From contig NZ_CP047591.1 in NCBI RefSeq assembly GCF_010120715.1, forward strand, positions 3,286,001-3,350,000: 64,000 bases of DNA. The letters are read 5' to 3'. The position numbers and the translations under genes were made by a program. The notes under the pieces are model-generated. The model had not been told where the DNA came from. It worked only from the letters and a program-made list of their open reading frames with translations, and searched no databases. Each line of letters starts with the position of its first letter. The first letter of the stretch is position 1. Of the stretch, positions 42,763 to 52,053 are shown piece by piece. Origin of the DNA: Aminipila terrae. Its GTDB lineage: Bacteria; Bacillota; Clostridia; Peptostreptococcales; Anaerovoracaceae.

Positions 42763-44958
42763 ATGTTAAGTATGGAACAATTTTTAAACGACCTTTTAGC
42801 TATTAACCCACACTATGATGTAGAGTTAATAAGCAAAGCTTATAAAAAAGCAGAAGAAATGCATGAAGGACAACTTAGAAAATCTGGAGAACCGTATCTA
42901 ATCCATCCAATGGCAGTTGCAAAAATATTAGCTGAAATCGGTATGGATGAGAATACTATTGTCGCAGGTCTGCTTCATGATGTCGTTGAAGATACTCCAT
43001 ATACAAAAGAACAACTTAAAGAAGAATTTGGAGAAGAAGTGCTGTTACTGGTTGATGGAGTAACAAAGCTCAGTTCCATTGTTTTTGAAAGTAAAGAAGA
43101 AAGACAGGCCGAAAACCTCAGAAAAATGTTTTTGGCCATGTCTAAAGATATCCGGGTACTAATTATAAAATTAGCCGACAGACTCCATAATCTTAGAACG
43201 ATTAATTACATGAATGAAAATAAGATTATAGATAAATGTAAAGAAACCCTGGAGATATATGCACCCCTTGCAAGCAGACTAGGTATTTATACCATGAAAT
43301 TTGAACTGGAAGATATTGCACTGAAATGTCTTGACAAAGATGCATATTATGAATTAGTAAATGCAGTAAAAGCAAAAAAAGAAGAACGAGAAGAAGTAAT
43401 AAATCAGGTAATTGATGAAATACGAAACAGTCTGGATGATCTAAAAATTCACTATGACATTAATGGAAGGTCAAAGCATTTTTACAGCATATATAAGAAA
43501 ATGAAATACCAGCATAAACAAATTGATGAAATATTTGATTTAACTGCTGTAAGAATCATCGTTGACACAATAAAGGATTGTTACGCTGTACTTGGTGTAG
43601 TCCATACCATGTGGAAGCCTATACCTGGAAGATTTAAAGATTATATCGCCATGCCAAAGCCTAATATGTATCAGTCTTTGCATACTACAGTTATAGGAGA
43701 TAATGGTGATCCTTTTGAAATTCAGATAAGAACTTATGACATGCATAAAGTTGCAGAGCTCGGTATTGCTGCACACTGGAAATATAAAGAAGGTATATCT
43801 TCCAAAGAAATGAACGGTGAAGAAGTAAAGCTGGCATGGCTGAGGCAGACTCTTGAATGGCAAAAAGAAATGAATGACCCAAAAGAGTTTATGGAAACCC
43901 TTAAGGTAGATTTGTTTGCAAGCCAGGTATTTGTTTTTACTCCTGGGGGCGATGTTATAGAATTGCCTGCAGGTTCCACGCCTTTAGACTTTGCTTTTAA
44001 AATTCACTCTGCTGTAGGGTATAAATGTGTTGGAGCCAAAGTGAACGGGAAAATGGTACCTATTGATCACAGGCTTGAAAACGGTAATATTGTTGAGATT
44101 GTTACTTCTTCAAATTCTAAAGGACCGAGTACTGACTGGCTGAAAATCGCGAAAAGCAGCCATGCCAGAAATAAGATCAGAAGCTTTTTAAAGAAGGAAA
44201 ATAAGTCTGATAATGTTGAAAAGGGGAAAGAACTTTTAGAAAAATACTTGAGGAAAAAAGGTTATGACCCAATTCAGGTAATGAAAAATTCCTATATAAA
44301 CAGACTGGTAAAAAGTTTTAATCTGACTTCCCATGATGATTTATATACTCAGGTAAGCTATGGCGGAGCCTTCTTAGGGAGAGTAGCCATCAATCTTATT
44401 AGTTATTTTCATGAAGAAAAGCAGGAAGAACTTAAGAAAAGTGAAAATGACATAACTAACATTACTGTAAACGAGAAGAAGAAAAAACAGAATAAAGATA
44501 AAAACCAGACAGGAGTATCTGTAAAAGGCGTTGATAATCTTCTTATTCGCTTTTCCAAATGCTGCAATCCTGTCCCTGGAGATGAAATTGTAGGTTTTAT
44601 AACCAAAGGTCGTGGTATATCTGTACATAGAAAAGACTGTGTAAATATACTGACGATGCCTGAGGTGGAAAGAAGCAGATTTATTGAAGTTGAATGGGAT
44701 GCAAATGAAGACAGTAAGTCGTATAATGCTGATATTTGCATACTCTCAGAAGATCGTAAGGGACTTTTTTCAGATTTGTCAAGAATCTGCGAAGATATGG
44801 ACGTTCATATTACTGGTGTAAATGCAAAAAGTGCCAAAGATCAGATTATAAATATTACTATGACATTATCTATTTCCAACACGAATCAAATGGAAAAAGT
44901 ATTACGTTCTTTAAGGAATGTTCCTGGAGTAGCTGATGTATATAGAGCTATAACATAA
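42763..44958 (+). CDS. relA: Bifunctional (p)ppGpp synthetase/hydrolase (RelA/SpoT)
   Basis: 731 residues. The N-terminal HD hydrolase carries YLIHPMAVAKILAE and VAGLLHDVVEDT, so hydrolysis is intact. The synthetase domain follows with GRSKHFYSIYKKMKYQ and YQSLHTTVIG. A TGS domain (VFVFTPGGDVIELPAGSTPLDFAF) and a C-terminal zinc-finger/ACT region (CCNPVPGDEIVGF) come next. It controls the stringent response. The apt gene often found between secDF and relA is absent here. Confidence 0.96.
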   Translation: MLSMEQFLNDLLAINPHYDVELISKAYKKAEEMHEGQLRKSGEPYLIHPMAVAKILAEIGMDENTIVAGLLHDVVEDTPYTKEQLKEEFGEEVLLLVDGVTKLSSIVFESKEERQAENLRKMFLAMSKDIRVLIIKLADRLHNLRTINYMNENKIIDKCKETLEIYAPLASRLGIYTMKFELEDIALKCLDKDAYYELVNAVKAKKEEREEVINQVIDEIRNSLDDLKIHYDINGRSKHFYSIYKKMKYQHKQIDEIFDLTAVRIIVDTIKDCYAVLGVVHTMWKPIPGRFKDYIAMPKPNMYQSLHTTVIGDNGDPFEIQIRTYDMHKVAELGIAAHWKYKEGISSKEMNGEEVKLAWLRQTLEWQKEMNDPKEFMETLKVDLFASQVFVFTPGGDVIELPAGSTPLDFAFKIHSAVGYKCVGAKVNGKMVPIDHRLENGNIVEIVTSSNSKGPSTDWLKIAKSSHARNKIRSFLKKENKSDNVEKGKELLEKYLRKKGYDPIQVMKNSYINRLVKSFNLTSHDDLYTQVSYGGAFLGRVAINLISYFHEEKQEELKKSENDITNITVNEKKKKQNKDKNQTGVSVKGVDNLLIRFSKCCNPVPGDEIVGFITKGRGISVHRKDCVNILTMPEVERSRFIEVEWDANEDSKSYNADICILSEDRKGLFSDLSRICEDMDVHITGVNAKSAKDQIINITMTLSISNTNQMEKVLRSLRNVPGVADVYRAIT

Positions 44959-45007
44959 TATATCAACCATAAAATTATTATGTCAACTTTAGCGGTTTGG
45001 AGGCGAG

Positions 45008-45457
45008 ATGAGAGCAGTTGTACAAAGGGTAACAGATGCTGATGTAACTGTAAATGGAACGGTTACTGGAGCAATAAAAAAAGGTTTTGTTGTGCTGTTA
45101 GGCGTAGAAGATACCGATGATATAAAAGACGTTACTTATATCGTAGACAAAGTGTCTGGCTTAAGAGTTTTTGAAGATGAAGATGAAAAAATGAACCTCT
45201 CCTTAGTTGATGTGGGAGGTGAAGTACTGGCAGTTTCTCAATTTACTTTATTTGGGGATGCCAGAAAAGGTAAGCGGCCAAGTTTTATTAAAGCAGCCAG
45301 ACCAGAACTGGCAAAAGAACTTTATGATGAGTTTGTCAGGCAGATAAAAGCCAAAGGCATTATTACGGGTGAAGGTGTATTTCAGGCTGATATGCTTGTA
45401 AGAATTAACAATGATGGTCCGGTTACTATATTGCTTGACAGCAAAAAATTGTTTTAA
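45008..45457 (+). CDS. dtd: D-aminoacyl-tRNA deacylase
   Basis: 149 residues. Clears D-amino acids and glycine mischarged on tRNA. Typical motifs are MRAVVQRVTDADVTV at the start, SQFTLFGDARKGKRPSF (about 79-95), and the cis Gly-Pro motif NDGPVTILLD near 137. It lies in the relA-dtd pair common in Firmicutes. Confidence 0.96.
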   Translation: MRAVVQRVTDADVTVNGTVTGAIKKGFVVLLGVEDTDDIKDVTYIVDKVSGLRVFEDEDEKMNLSLVDVGGEVLAVSQFTLFGDARKGKRPSFIKAARPELAKELYDEFVRQIKAKGIITGEGVFQADMLVRINNDGPVTILLDSKKLF

Positions 45458-45471
45458 CAGATGGAGGGTAT

Positions 45472-46092
45472 ATGCAGATTAATTGTATTCCAAGTGGAGC
45501 ACTGGGTGTAAATACTTATTATGTCAGGGATGAACATACCAATAAAGGTTTCATTGTGGATCCCGGAGGTTTTAGTCCTAAAATGGAGACGCTTATTAAA
45601 AAGGATTTTTGTGATATTGAATATATCATTCTTACACATGGCCACGGTGACCATATTGGCGGAGTTAAAGACTATCTTTCTTTGTTTCCAAATGCCAAGT
45701 TAGTAGCCTGCATCCATGAGAAAGATTTTCTTGCAAACCCTGTATTAAATATGTCCCGGGACTGCTGCGGCATGAATATAGGTCTTGAGGCAGATATCTG
45801 GGTTAATGATAATGATACACTTCAAATTGGTAATCTGACCCTTAAATTCCTTTATACCCCAGGTCATACGCCGGGAGGCATGTGTATCTCAGTAGAAAAT
45901 GTGTTATTTAGTGGCGACACTTTATTCCAGCAGTCTATTGGCCGAACGGATTTTCCAGGAGGTTCATTCCCTCAATTAAAAAATTCCATTCATACGAAAC
46001 TGTTTACTCTCCCAGAAGATACAGTCGTTTACCCTGGTCATATGGGTTCTACAAATATAGGTCTGGAAAAGAGGAGCAATCCCTTTGTATAA
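45472..46092 (+). CDS. Metallo-beta-lactamase fold hydrolase (glyoxalase II-like)
   Basis: 206 residues. The zinc motif is LTHGHGDHIGG (His56, His58, Asp60, His61), followed by TPGHTPGG, LFSGDTLF and a C-terminal VYPGHMG. It resembles YqgX-type proteins related to glyoxalase II; the substrate is not known. It follows dtd by 14 bp and overlaps hemZ by 8 bp. Confidence 0.9.
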   Translation: MQINCIPSGALGVNTYYVRDEHTNKGFIVDPGGFSPKMETLIKKDFCDIEYIILTHGHGDHIGGVKDYLSLFPNAKLVACIHEKDFLANPVLNMSRDCCGMNIGLEADIWVNDNDTLQIGNLTLKFLYTPGHTPGGMCISVENVLFSGDTLFQQSIGRTDFPGGSFPQLKNSIHTKLFTLPEDTVVYPGHMGSTNIGLEKRSNPFV

Positions 46093-47476
46093 AATAATAT
46101 TAAATGGGATAACAAATAAATATGAATATGACGAGTTAATCAAAATTTTTCTAAGACCGGAAGAATATTTGTTGTTTTGTGACTCGGACAAAGATAAGGA
46201 AAACAGTACCAACGAAGAGTCAAATTTTTATTTTCATCAGTTACTGGAATTTAATGAAAGGGAAAGTAATGCCCTTAAACGGATGTTGTATGAAAAATTA
46301 AGGGATTTAACCGGGGTAAGACCTGAATGGGGTATCCATACCGGGGTCAGGCCGGTTAAACTTGTAGGGGAACTTATTAATAAGCTGGGTTCTATGGAAC
46401 AGGTCATAGACAAGCTTAAAAATTTTTATCTTTTTGACGATGAAAAAATTTCCTTAATTTGCAGCACATACCAAACCCAAAAGGAAATATTGAATGAACC
46501 TGTGCCAGATGCCATTGGGCTTTATATAGGTATACCTTTCTGCCCAACCAGATGTTTATACTGTTCTTTTACTTCTAATCAGTCACAACCTGCTAAAATC
46601 CAGGAATATATGGATGCTTTGCATGAAGAAATCAGACATACTGGCAGAAAAATGGCTCAGACAGGTATGTACCCGGAATCAGTATATATAGGTGGTGGGA
46701 CCCCTACCACACTTACTGCAGAACAACTGGACAAGCTATTAACTGAGATTAAACATGCATATGATTTAAGTAAAACCAGAGAATTTACAGTAGAAGCCGG
46801 AAGACCTGATACTATAACACTGGAAAAACTTGAGGTATTAAAAAATCATGGTATCAGCAGAATCAGTATAAATCCACAGACCATGAAAGACAGTACCTTG
46901 GAATTAATAGGTCGTTCCCATAACAGCAATGATATCATTAAAGCATTTGATATGGCAAGAAATGTTGGAATTTCCATCATTAACACAGATATTATTGCCG
47001 GGCTTCCTGAAGAAACTCTTCAGGATTTTGAAAATACCATTAATACGATTATAGAACTGGGAGCTGAAAACATTACAGTACATACTTTAGCTGTAAAAAG
47101 AGCTTCCAGGTTGATTGATATAGATAAAGAATTTCATTATAAACAGGCTCTTACAGTTAAAAATATGCTGGCCTTATCGAAAGACAAGCTTTATAAAAAC
47201 AATTATAAGCCATATTATCTTTACAGGCAGAAACATATGGCGGGTAGCTTGGAAAATGTAGGTTACTCAAAAAAAGGCTGTGAGGGCATTTATAATATAA
47301 GGATAATGGAAGAGCACCAGACCATTGTTGCACTTGGTGCTGGAGGAATATCAAAAGTTTATTATCCGGATGAGAACCGACTGGAAAGAGTTCCAAATGT
47401 CTCAAATTTTGAAATATATATATCAAGATTGAACGAAATGTTACAAAGGAAAGATGACAATTTATTTAGGAGGTAG
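46085..47476 (+). CDS. hemZ: Radical SAM coproporphyrinogen III oxidase-like protein HemZ
   Basis: 463 residues. The radical SAM cluster motif is CPTRCLYC (Cys153, Cys157, Cys160), followed by ESVYIGGGTPTTL and the HemN-like barrel. The N-terminal ~140-residue extension, with WGIHTGVRPVKL, is specific to HemZ. It acts in oxygen-independent heme synthesis or a related role. The start is TTG at 46085 with GAGGAG upstream, overlapping the preceding gene. The first Tyr-rich residues resemble other family members. Confidence 0.9.
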   Translation: MYKIILNGITNKYEYDELIKIFLRPEEYLLFCDSDKDKENSTNEESNFYFHQLLEFNERESNALKRMLYEKLRDLTGVRPEWGIHTGVRPVKLVGELINKLGSMEQVIDKLKNFYLFDDEKISLICSTYQTQKEILNEPVPDAIGLYIGIPFCPTRCLYCSFTSNQSQPAKIQEYMDALHEEIRHTGRKMAQTGMYPESVYIGGGTPTTLTAEQLDKLLTEIKHAYDLSKTREFTVEAGRPDTITLEKLEVLKNHGISRISINPQTMKDSTLELIGRSHNSNDIIKAFDMARNVGISIINTDIIAGLPEETLQDFENTINTIIELGAENITVHTLAVKRASRLIDIDKEFHYKQALTVKNMLALSKDKLYKNNYKPYYLYRQKHMAGSLENVGYSKKGCEGIYNIRIMEEHQTIVALGAGGISKVYYPDENRLERVPNVSNFEIYISRLNEMLQRKDDNLFRR

Positions 47477-47482
47477 TTTTTA

Positions 47483-48736
47483 ATGTTAACAAATGCGCCA
47501 AAAGGCACGAAGGACGTTATGCCGAATCAGGTGTACAAATGGCATTTTGTTGAAAAAGCTTTTGCTGATATATGTCAAAGATATGGATTTAAGGAAGTTA
47601 GGACTCCTATTTTTGAACATACTGAATTATTTACAAGAGGTGTTGGCGATACTACTGATATAGTAGAAAAACAAATGTATACTTTCGATGATTATGCAAA
47701 AAGAAGTATTACTTTAAAGCCAGAGGGAACATCACCTGTTGTAAGAGCTTTTGTTGAACATAAGTTGTTTGCTGAAGTCCAGCCTACAAAAATGTATTAT
47801 GATATACCTTGTTTCAGGTATGAAAAGCCTCAATCCGGCAGGCTCAGAGAGTTCCACCAGTTAGGGATTGAAGTTTTTGGAACGGCTAATATGATGGCGG
47901 ATGCAGAAGTGATTTGTCTTGCGTATGATTTCTTAAATTCTCTTGGAATTAAAGATTTAGAATTAAGAATTAACAGCATAGGCTGTCCAAAATGCAGGGA
48001 GAAACACAGAACAGCTTTGAGAGAGTTTTTAAAACCAAAGTATGATCAGCTATGTGATACCTGTAAGGGAAGATACGACAGAAACCCTTTGAGAATCCTG
48101 GATTGCAAATCAGAATCCTGTCAGGAATTAGGAAAAGGGGCTCCTGTTATGCTGGATTACTTATGTGATGAATGCAAAGATGCTTTTGAAGAACTAAAAG
48201 AAGATTTTACAGCTATGGGTGTTGAGTTTATTGTAGACCCTGGTATTGTCAGAGGATTGGACTATTATACAAAAACTGCATTTGAATTTGTATCCAATAA
48301 AATTGGAGCACAGGGAACTGTGTGCGGAGGAGGCCGTTACGACCATCTTATTGAAGAACTTGGTGGACCTGCGACTCCGGGCGTAGGTTTCGGGCTTGGC
48401 ATTGAAAGGCTTCTTCTTACTATGGAGGCTAATGAAATAGTTATTCCAGAACCAGAACCTGTGGATGTATTTATTGCTGTTATGGGAGAACCTGCTAAAA
48501 AATATGGACTTTCCCTTATGAGAAAAATCAGGAAGGAAGGAATAAAAGCAGAAATGGACCTTCTTGCAAGAAACTTTAAAGGTCAGTTTAAATATGCAGA
48601 CAGAATAAATGCGAAATATACTATTGTAATTGGTGATAACGAACTTAGCGAAGGCAAGCTTTCTATTAAAACCATGGCTACGTCAGAGCAAAAAGTTGTT
48701 GGAATAGACCAAATCATTGAGGAATTAAAAAAGTAA
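47483..48736 (+). CDS. hisS: Histidyl-tRNA synthetase
   Basis: 417 residues, class II synthetase. Motif 1 lies around EVRTPIFEHTELFTRGVG. Motif 2 contains CFRYEKPQSGRLREFHQLGIEVFG. Histidine-specific VRGLDYYTKTAFEF and GGGRYDHLIEELGG follow, then motif 3 at GVGFGLGIERLLL and a C-terminal anticodon-binding domain. GGAGG precedes the ATG. No T-box leader is found in the 6-bp gap after hemZ. Confidence 0.97.
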   Translation: MLTNAPKGTKDVMPNQVYKWHFVEKAFADICQRYGFKEVRTPIFEHTELFTRGVGDTTDIVEKQMYTFDDYAKRSITLKPEGTSPVVRAFVEHKLFAEVQPTKMYYDIPCFRYEKPQSGRLREFHQLGIEVFGTANMMADAEVICLAYDFLNSLGIKDLELRINSIGCPKCREKHRTALREFLKPKYDQLCDTCKGRYDRNPLRILDCKSESCQELGKGAPVMLDYLCDECKDAFEELKEDFTAMGVEFIVDPGIVRGLDYYTKTAFEFVSNKIGAQGTVCGGGRYDHLIEELGGPATPGVGFGLGIERLLLTMEANEIVIPEPEPVDVFIAVMGEPAKKYGLSLMRKIRKEGIKAEMDLLARNFKGQFKYADRINAKYTIVIGDNELSEGKLSIKTMATSEQKVVGIDQIIEELKK

Positions 48737-48751
48737 GATAGGAGATATAAA

Positions 48752-50518
48752 ATGAGCAATGTTTTTAAAAGGACACATATGTGCGGCGTTTTGAATTCAG
48801 GCAATATTAATGAAAATGTTGTATTAAATGGGTGGATTCAGAAAAGAAGAAATCTTGGAGGTCTTATTTTCTGTGATTTAAGAGATAAAACCGGAATTGT
48901 CCAGGTTGTTTTTGATGATAAAATTCCTCAGGAAATTTTTGAAAAAGCTGACCGCCTGAGAAGTGAATATGTTGTTGGTATCAAAGGAATCGTAAAGGAA
49001 AGACAGTCTAAAAATAAAGACATTCCTACAGGAGATATCGAAATATTTGCCAGTGACCTGGTTATCTATTCAGAAGCTGAAACGCCTCCAATTTATATTA
49101 AAGATGATGATAATGTAGATGAAAATTTACGATTAAAATATAGATACCTGGATTTAAGAAAAGTTAAAATGCAGAAGAATTTAACTTTCAGACACAATAT
49201 CACAAAGCTGGCCAGAGACTATTTTGACAGCCAGGGTTTTACTGAAATTGAAACACCTATCTTAAATAAACCAACGCCAGAAGGTGCAAGGGATTATTTG
49301 GTGCCCAGCAGGGTTAATCCAGGGGAATTTTATGCATTACCCCAATCACCTCAGTTGTTTAAACAGTTGCTTATGGTAGGCGGTGCTGACAGATATATGC
49401 AGATAGCCAAATGCTTTAGAGATGAAGACCTTCGAGCTGACAGACAACCTGAGTTTACCCAGATTGACCTTGAAATGTCCTTTGTGGATGTTGACGACGT
49501 TATTGAAATTCAAGAGGGTTTCTTAAAGAGAGTCATGAAGGAAATCATGAATGTAGATATTCAGATTCCATTTTTAAGACTTCCTTATGATGAAGCAATG
49601 GAAAGATACGGAAGCGATAAACCAGATACAAGATTTGGATTTGAGCTGAAAAAACTGAATGATGTAGTTGCAGGTACTGAATTTAAGGTATTTGCTGATG
49701 CATTAGAAAAAAATGGTGACGTCAGAGGTATTAATATAGATGGTGGTTCTGATCACTTTAGCAGAAAAGATCTGGATAAGCTTACAGATTCTGCAAAGCA
49801 TTATGGAGCTAAAGGACTTGTATGGATGAGAATGTCTGAAGGAGAAATTAATTCTTCTGTAAACAAATTCTTTACACAGGAACAGCTTGCACAAATTGCT
49901 GCTGTATTTGATGCAAAGCCTGGTGATTTAATTCTTATTGCAGCAGATAAACCTAAAGTTGTATTTGATACTCTGGGCTTCCTTCGAAGAGAAATTGCCG
50001 GAAGACTTGGGCTTCTTGATGATAAACAGTTTAACTTCCTCTGGGTTGTTGATTTCCCTCTGTTTGAATATGATGATGAAACGGATTCTTACTCAGCTAT
50101 GCATCATCCATTTACATGTCCAAGACTGGAAGATGTACCAATGCTTGATTCCCAACCAGGAAAAGTTAAAGCACTGGCCTATGACATTGTCTTAAATGGT
50201 GTTGAACTGGGTGGCGGAAGTATACGAATTCATGATAAAAACCTTCAGGCTAAAATGTTTGAAGTGCTTGGATTAAGTAAAGAAGTTTGTGAAAGCAAAT
50301 TTGGCTTCCTGCTTGAAGCATTTAAATATGGAACTCCTCCTCATGGTGGACTGGCTTATGGTCTTGACCGACTGGTAATGTTACTTTCAGGAGAACATAG
50401 CATCCGTGAAGTTATGGCATTCCCTAAAAACCAGGCAGCACAGTGTATGGTCAGTGATGCCCCTACAGGTGTACCGGAAGAGCAGCTTGAAGAACTCAGT
50501 ATAAATATAAGGGGTTAA
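48752..50518 (+). CDS. aspS: Aspartyl-tRNA synthetase, bacterial type
   Basis: 588 residues. An N-terminal OB-fold (NENVVLNGWIQKRRNLGGLIFCDLRDKTG) is followed by the class II core and the bacterial GAD insertion. The core has motif 2 FRDEDLRADRQPEFTQIDLEMSF and motif 3 GLAYGLDRLVMLLSG. Whether it also charges tRNA-Asn cannot be told from this window. The hisS-aspS pair is conserved in Firmicutes. Confidence 0.97.
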   Translation: MSNVFKRTHMCGVLNSGNINENVVLNGWIQKRRNLGGLIFCDLRDKTGIVQVVFDDKIPQEIFEKADRLRSEYVVGIKGIVKERQSKNKDIPTGDIEIFASDLVIYSEAETPPIYIKDDDNVDENLRLKYRYLDLRKVKMQKNLTFRHNITKLARDYFDSQGFTEIETPILNKPTPEGARDYLVPSRVNPGEFYALPQSPQLFKQLLMVGGADRYMQIAKCFRDEDLRADRQPEFTQIDLEMSFVDVDDVIEIQEGFLKRVMKEIMNVDIQIPFLRLPYDEAMERYGSDKPDTRFGFELKKLNDVVAGTEFKVFADALEKNGDVRGINIDGGSDHFSRKDLDKLTDSAKHYGAKGLVWMRMSEGEINSSVNKFFTQEQLAQIAAVFDAKPGDLILIAADKPKVVFDTLGFLRREIAGRLGLLDDKQFNFLWVVDFPLFEYDDETDSYSAMHHPFTCPRLEDVPMLDSQPGKVKALAYDIVLNGVELGGGSIRIHDKNLQAKMFEVLGLSKEVCESKFGFLLEAFKYGTPPHGGLAYGLDRLVMLLSGEHSIREVMAFPKNQAAQCMVSDAPTGVPEEQLEELSINIRG

Positions 50519-50545
50519 ATTTATTCCTGCACGAGTGGAGAAGTT

Positions 50546-51148
50546 ATGGAAAGAATAGGCATATTCGGAGGAACCTTTGATCCTGTTCATTTAGGCCATA
50601 TTGAGCTGGCTTTGCAGGCAAAAGAAGAATTACACCTGGAAAAAGTAATTTTTCTTCCTGCAAAGCGCCAGCCTTTTAAGCTTAATAGAAAAGTAACCTC
50701 TGAAAAACATAGAGTAAATATGTTGAAGCAGGCACTACAGGGAAAAGAGGGTTTTGAAATTTCTTATGCAGAGCTTGAAAACGATGAAATTTCATATACT
50801 GTAAACACATTAAGGCGTATAAAATCTTCCTGCCATAATGCTGAAGTTTTCTTTATTTTAGGCACAGACTCGTTTTTAAGTATTGAATTCTGGTATAAGG
50901 CAGAGGATTTACTGAAAGAATCCAGCTTTGCTGTTGGCAGCAGACCTGGTTATAAAGAAGAAGAATTAAAATGCTGTATAGACAGAATAAGAGAGGTTTA
51001 TAATACTAATATTGTATTATTAAACAATAAAAAGCTCCCAATATCTTCAACGGATATTAAAACAAAGGTAAAAATGGGAAAAAGTATAATCGATCTTGTT
51101 CCGGAGTCTGTAGAAAGGTACATCCATGAAAACGGACTATATAAATAA
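50546..51148 (+). CDS. nadD: Nicotinate-nucleotide adenylyltransferase
   Basis: 200 residues. NAD synthesis enzyme with the nucleotidyltransferase motif FGGTFDPVHLGHIELA (residues 7-22), FLPAKRQPFK, and the C-terminal ISSTDIKTKVK motif. It overlaps yqeK by 23 bp, as in the conserved nadD-yqeK-rsfS cluster. Confidence 0.96.
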   Translation: MERIGIFGGTFDPVHLGHIELALQAKEELHLEKVIFLPAKRQPFKLNRKVTSEKHRVNMLKQALQGKEGFEISYAELENDEISYTVNTLRRIKSSCHNAEVFFILGTDSFLSIEFWYKAEDLLKESSFAVGSRPGYKEEELKCCIDRIREVYNTNIVLLNNKKLPISSTDIKTKVKMGKSIIDLVPESVERYIHENGLYK

Positions 51149-51710
51149 TTATATTGAAAAAAACATATCAGAAAAAAGGAAACGCCATATTTATGCAGTT
51201 AAAGACACAGCACTGAAATTAGCTTCTTTATATGGCGCTGATTTAGAAAAAGTAGAAACGGCTGTTCTATTCCATGACATGTTCAAAGAACTATCTGGTC
51301 AGGAAATGAATCAATATATTAAACATTTTAATTTGGATTCAAAATATCTGAACAACAGCAATTTGGCTCATAGCAAAATTGCAGCTGCTGTAATGGCAAA
51401 AGATTATGAAATTACAGATGAAGATATTTTAAATGCTGTAAGTTATCATACTACGGGCAGACCTAATATGTCAAAGTTAGAGAAAATTATATATTTAGCT
51501 GATGCAATAGAACCAAACAGAGAATATCCCGGTGTTGAGGAACTAAGGAAAGCAGCATTTGTTAACTTAGATGATGCTTGTATTTTATCGTTAACCAGAA
51601 CAATTGATTATGTTCAGTCACAGAATTCAATTCTGGATGAAGATACTATAAAAGCAAGAGATTACTTAAAAGAAATGAAAAGGTTAAAGGAGATTGTAGA
51701 TGAACAGTAA
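51126..51710 (+). CDS. yqeK: HD-domain Ap4A hydrolase YqeK
   Basis: 194 residues. HD hydrolase with RHIYAVKDTALKLASLYGAD, the HD pair in AVLFHDMFKE, LAHSKIAAAVM, and YHTTGRPNMSKLEKIIYLADAIEPNR near the C-terminus. YqeK proteins split diadenosine tetraphosphate symmetrically. It overlaps both neighbours, so translation of the trio is probably coupled. Confidence 0.93.
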   Translation: MKTDYINNYIEKNISEKRKRHIYAVKDTALKLASLYGADLEKVETAVLFHDMFKELSGQEMNQYIKHFNLDSKYLNNSNLAHSKIAAAVMAKDYEITDEDILNAVSYHTTGRPNMSKLEKIIYLADAIEPNREYPGVEELRKAAFVNLDDACILSLTRTIDYVQSQNSILDEDTIKARDYLKEMKRLKEIVDEQ

Positions 51711-52050
51711 AGAAATAGCATTGCTGGCGGCTAAAGTTTTAGACCAAAAAAAGGCACAGGATATCGTATGTATTGATATTAGCGTTAAGTCTTCATTTGC
51801 TGATTATTTTATATTAGCTTCCGGTAATAGTGAAAGACAGATTAAATCACTCAGTGATGATGTTGATGATGAATTTTCAAAAAACGAGATATTTGCCAAG
51901 AGTGTAGAAGGTCAGCCTAGTTCTGGCTGGATTCTCATGGACTTTGGTGATGTAATAGTAAATGTTTTGACTACTGAAATGCGCCAGAGATACAATATAG
52001 AAAAAGTCTGGGGCGATTGTGAATTTTTAGAACTTGATTTGGAGGATTAA
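51700..52050 (+). CDS. rsfS: Ribosomal silencing factor RsfS
   Basis: 116 residues. Family motifs are DIVCIDISVKSSFADYFILASG and SGWILMDFGDVIVNVLT. It binds ribosomal protein uL14 and blocks subunit joining when nutrients are scarce. It overlaps yqeK by 11 bp, and its final codons contain the ribosome site for leuS. Confidence 0.96.
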   Translation: MNSKEIALLAAKVLDQKKAQDIVCIDISVKSSFADYFILASGNSERQIKSLSDDVDDEFSKNEIFAKSVEGQPSSGWILMDFGDVIVNVLTTEMRQRYNIEKVWGDCEFLELDLED

Positions 52051-52053
52051 TTG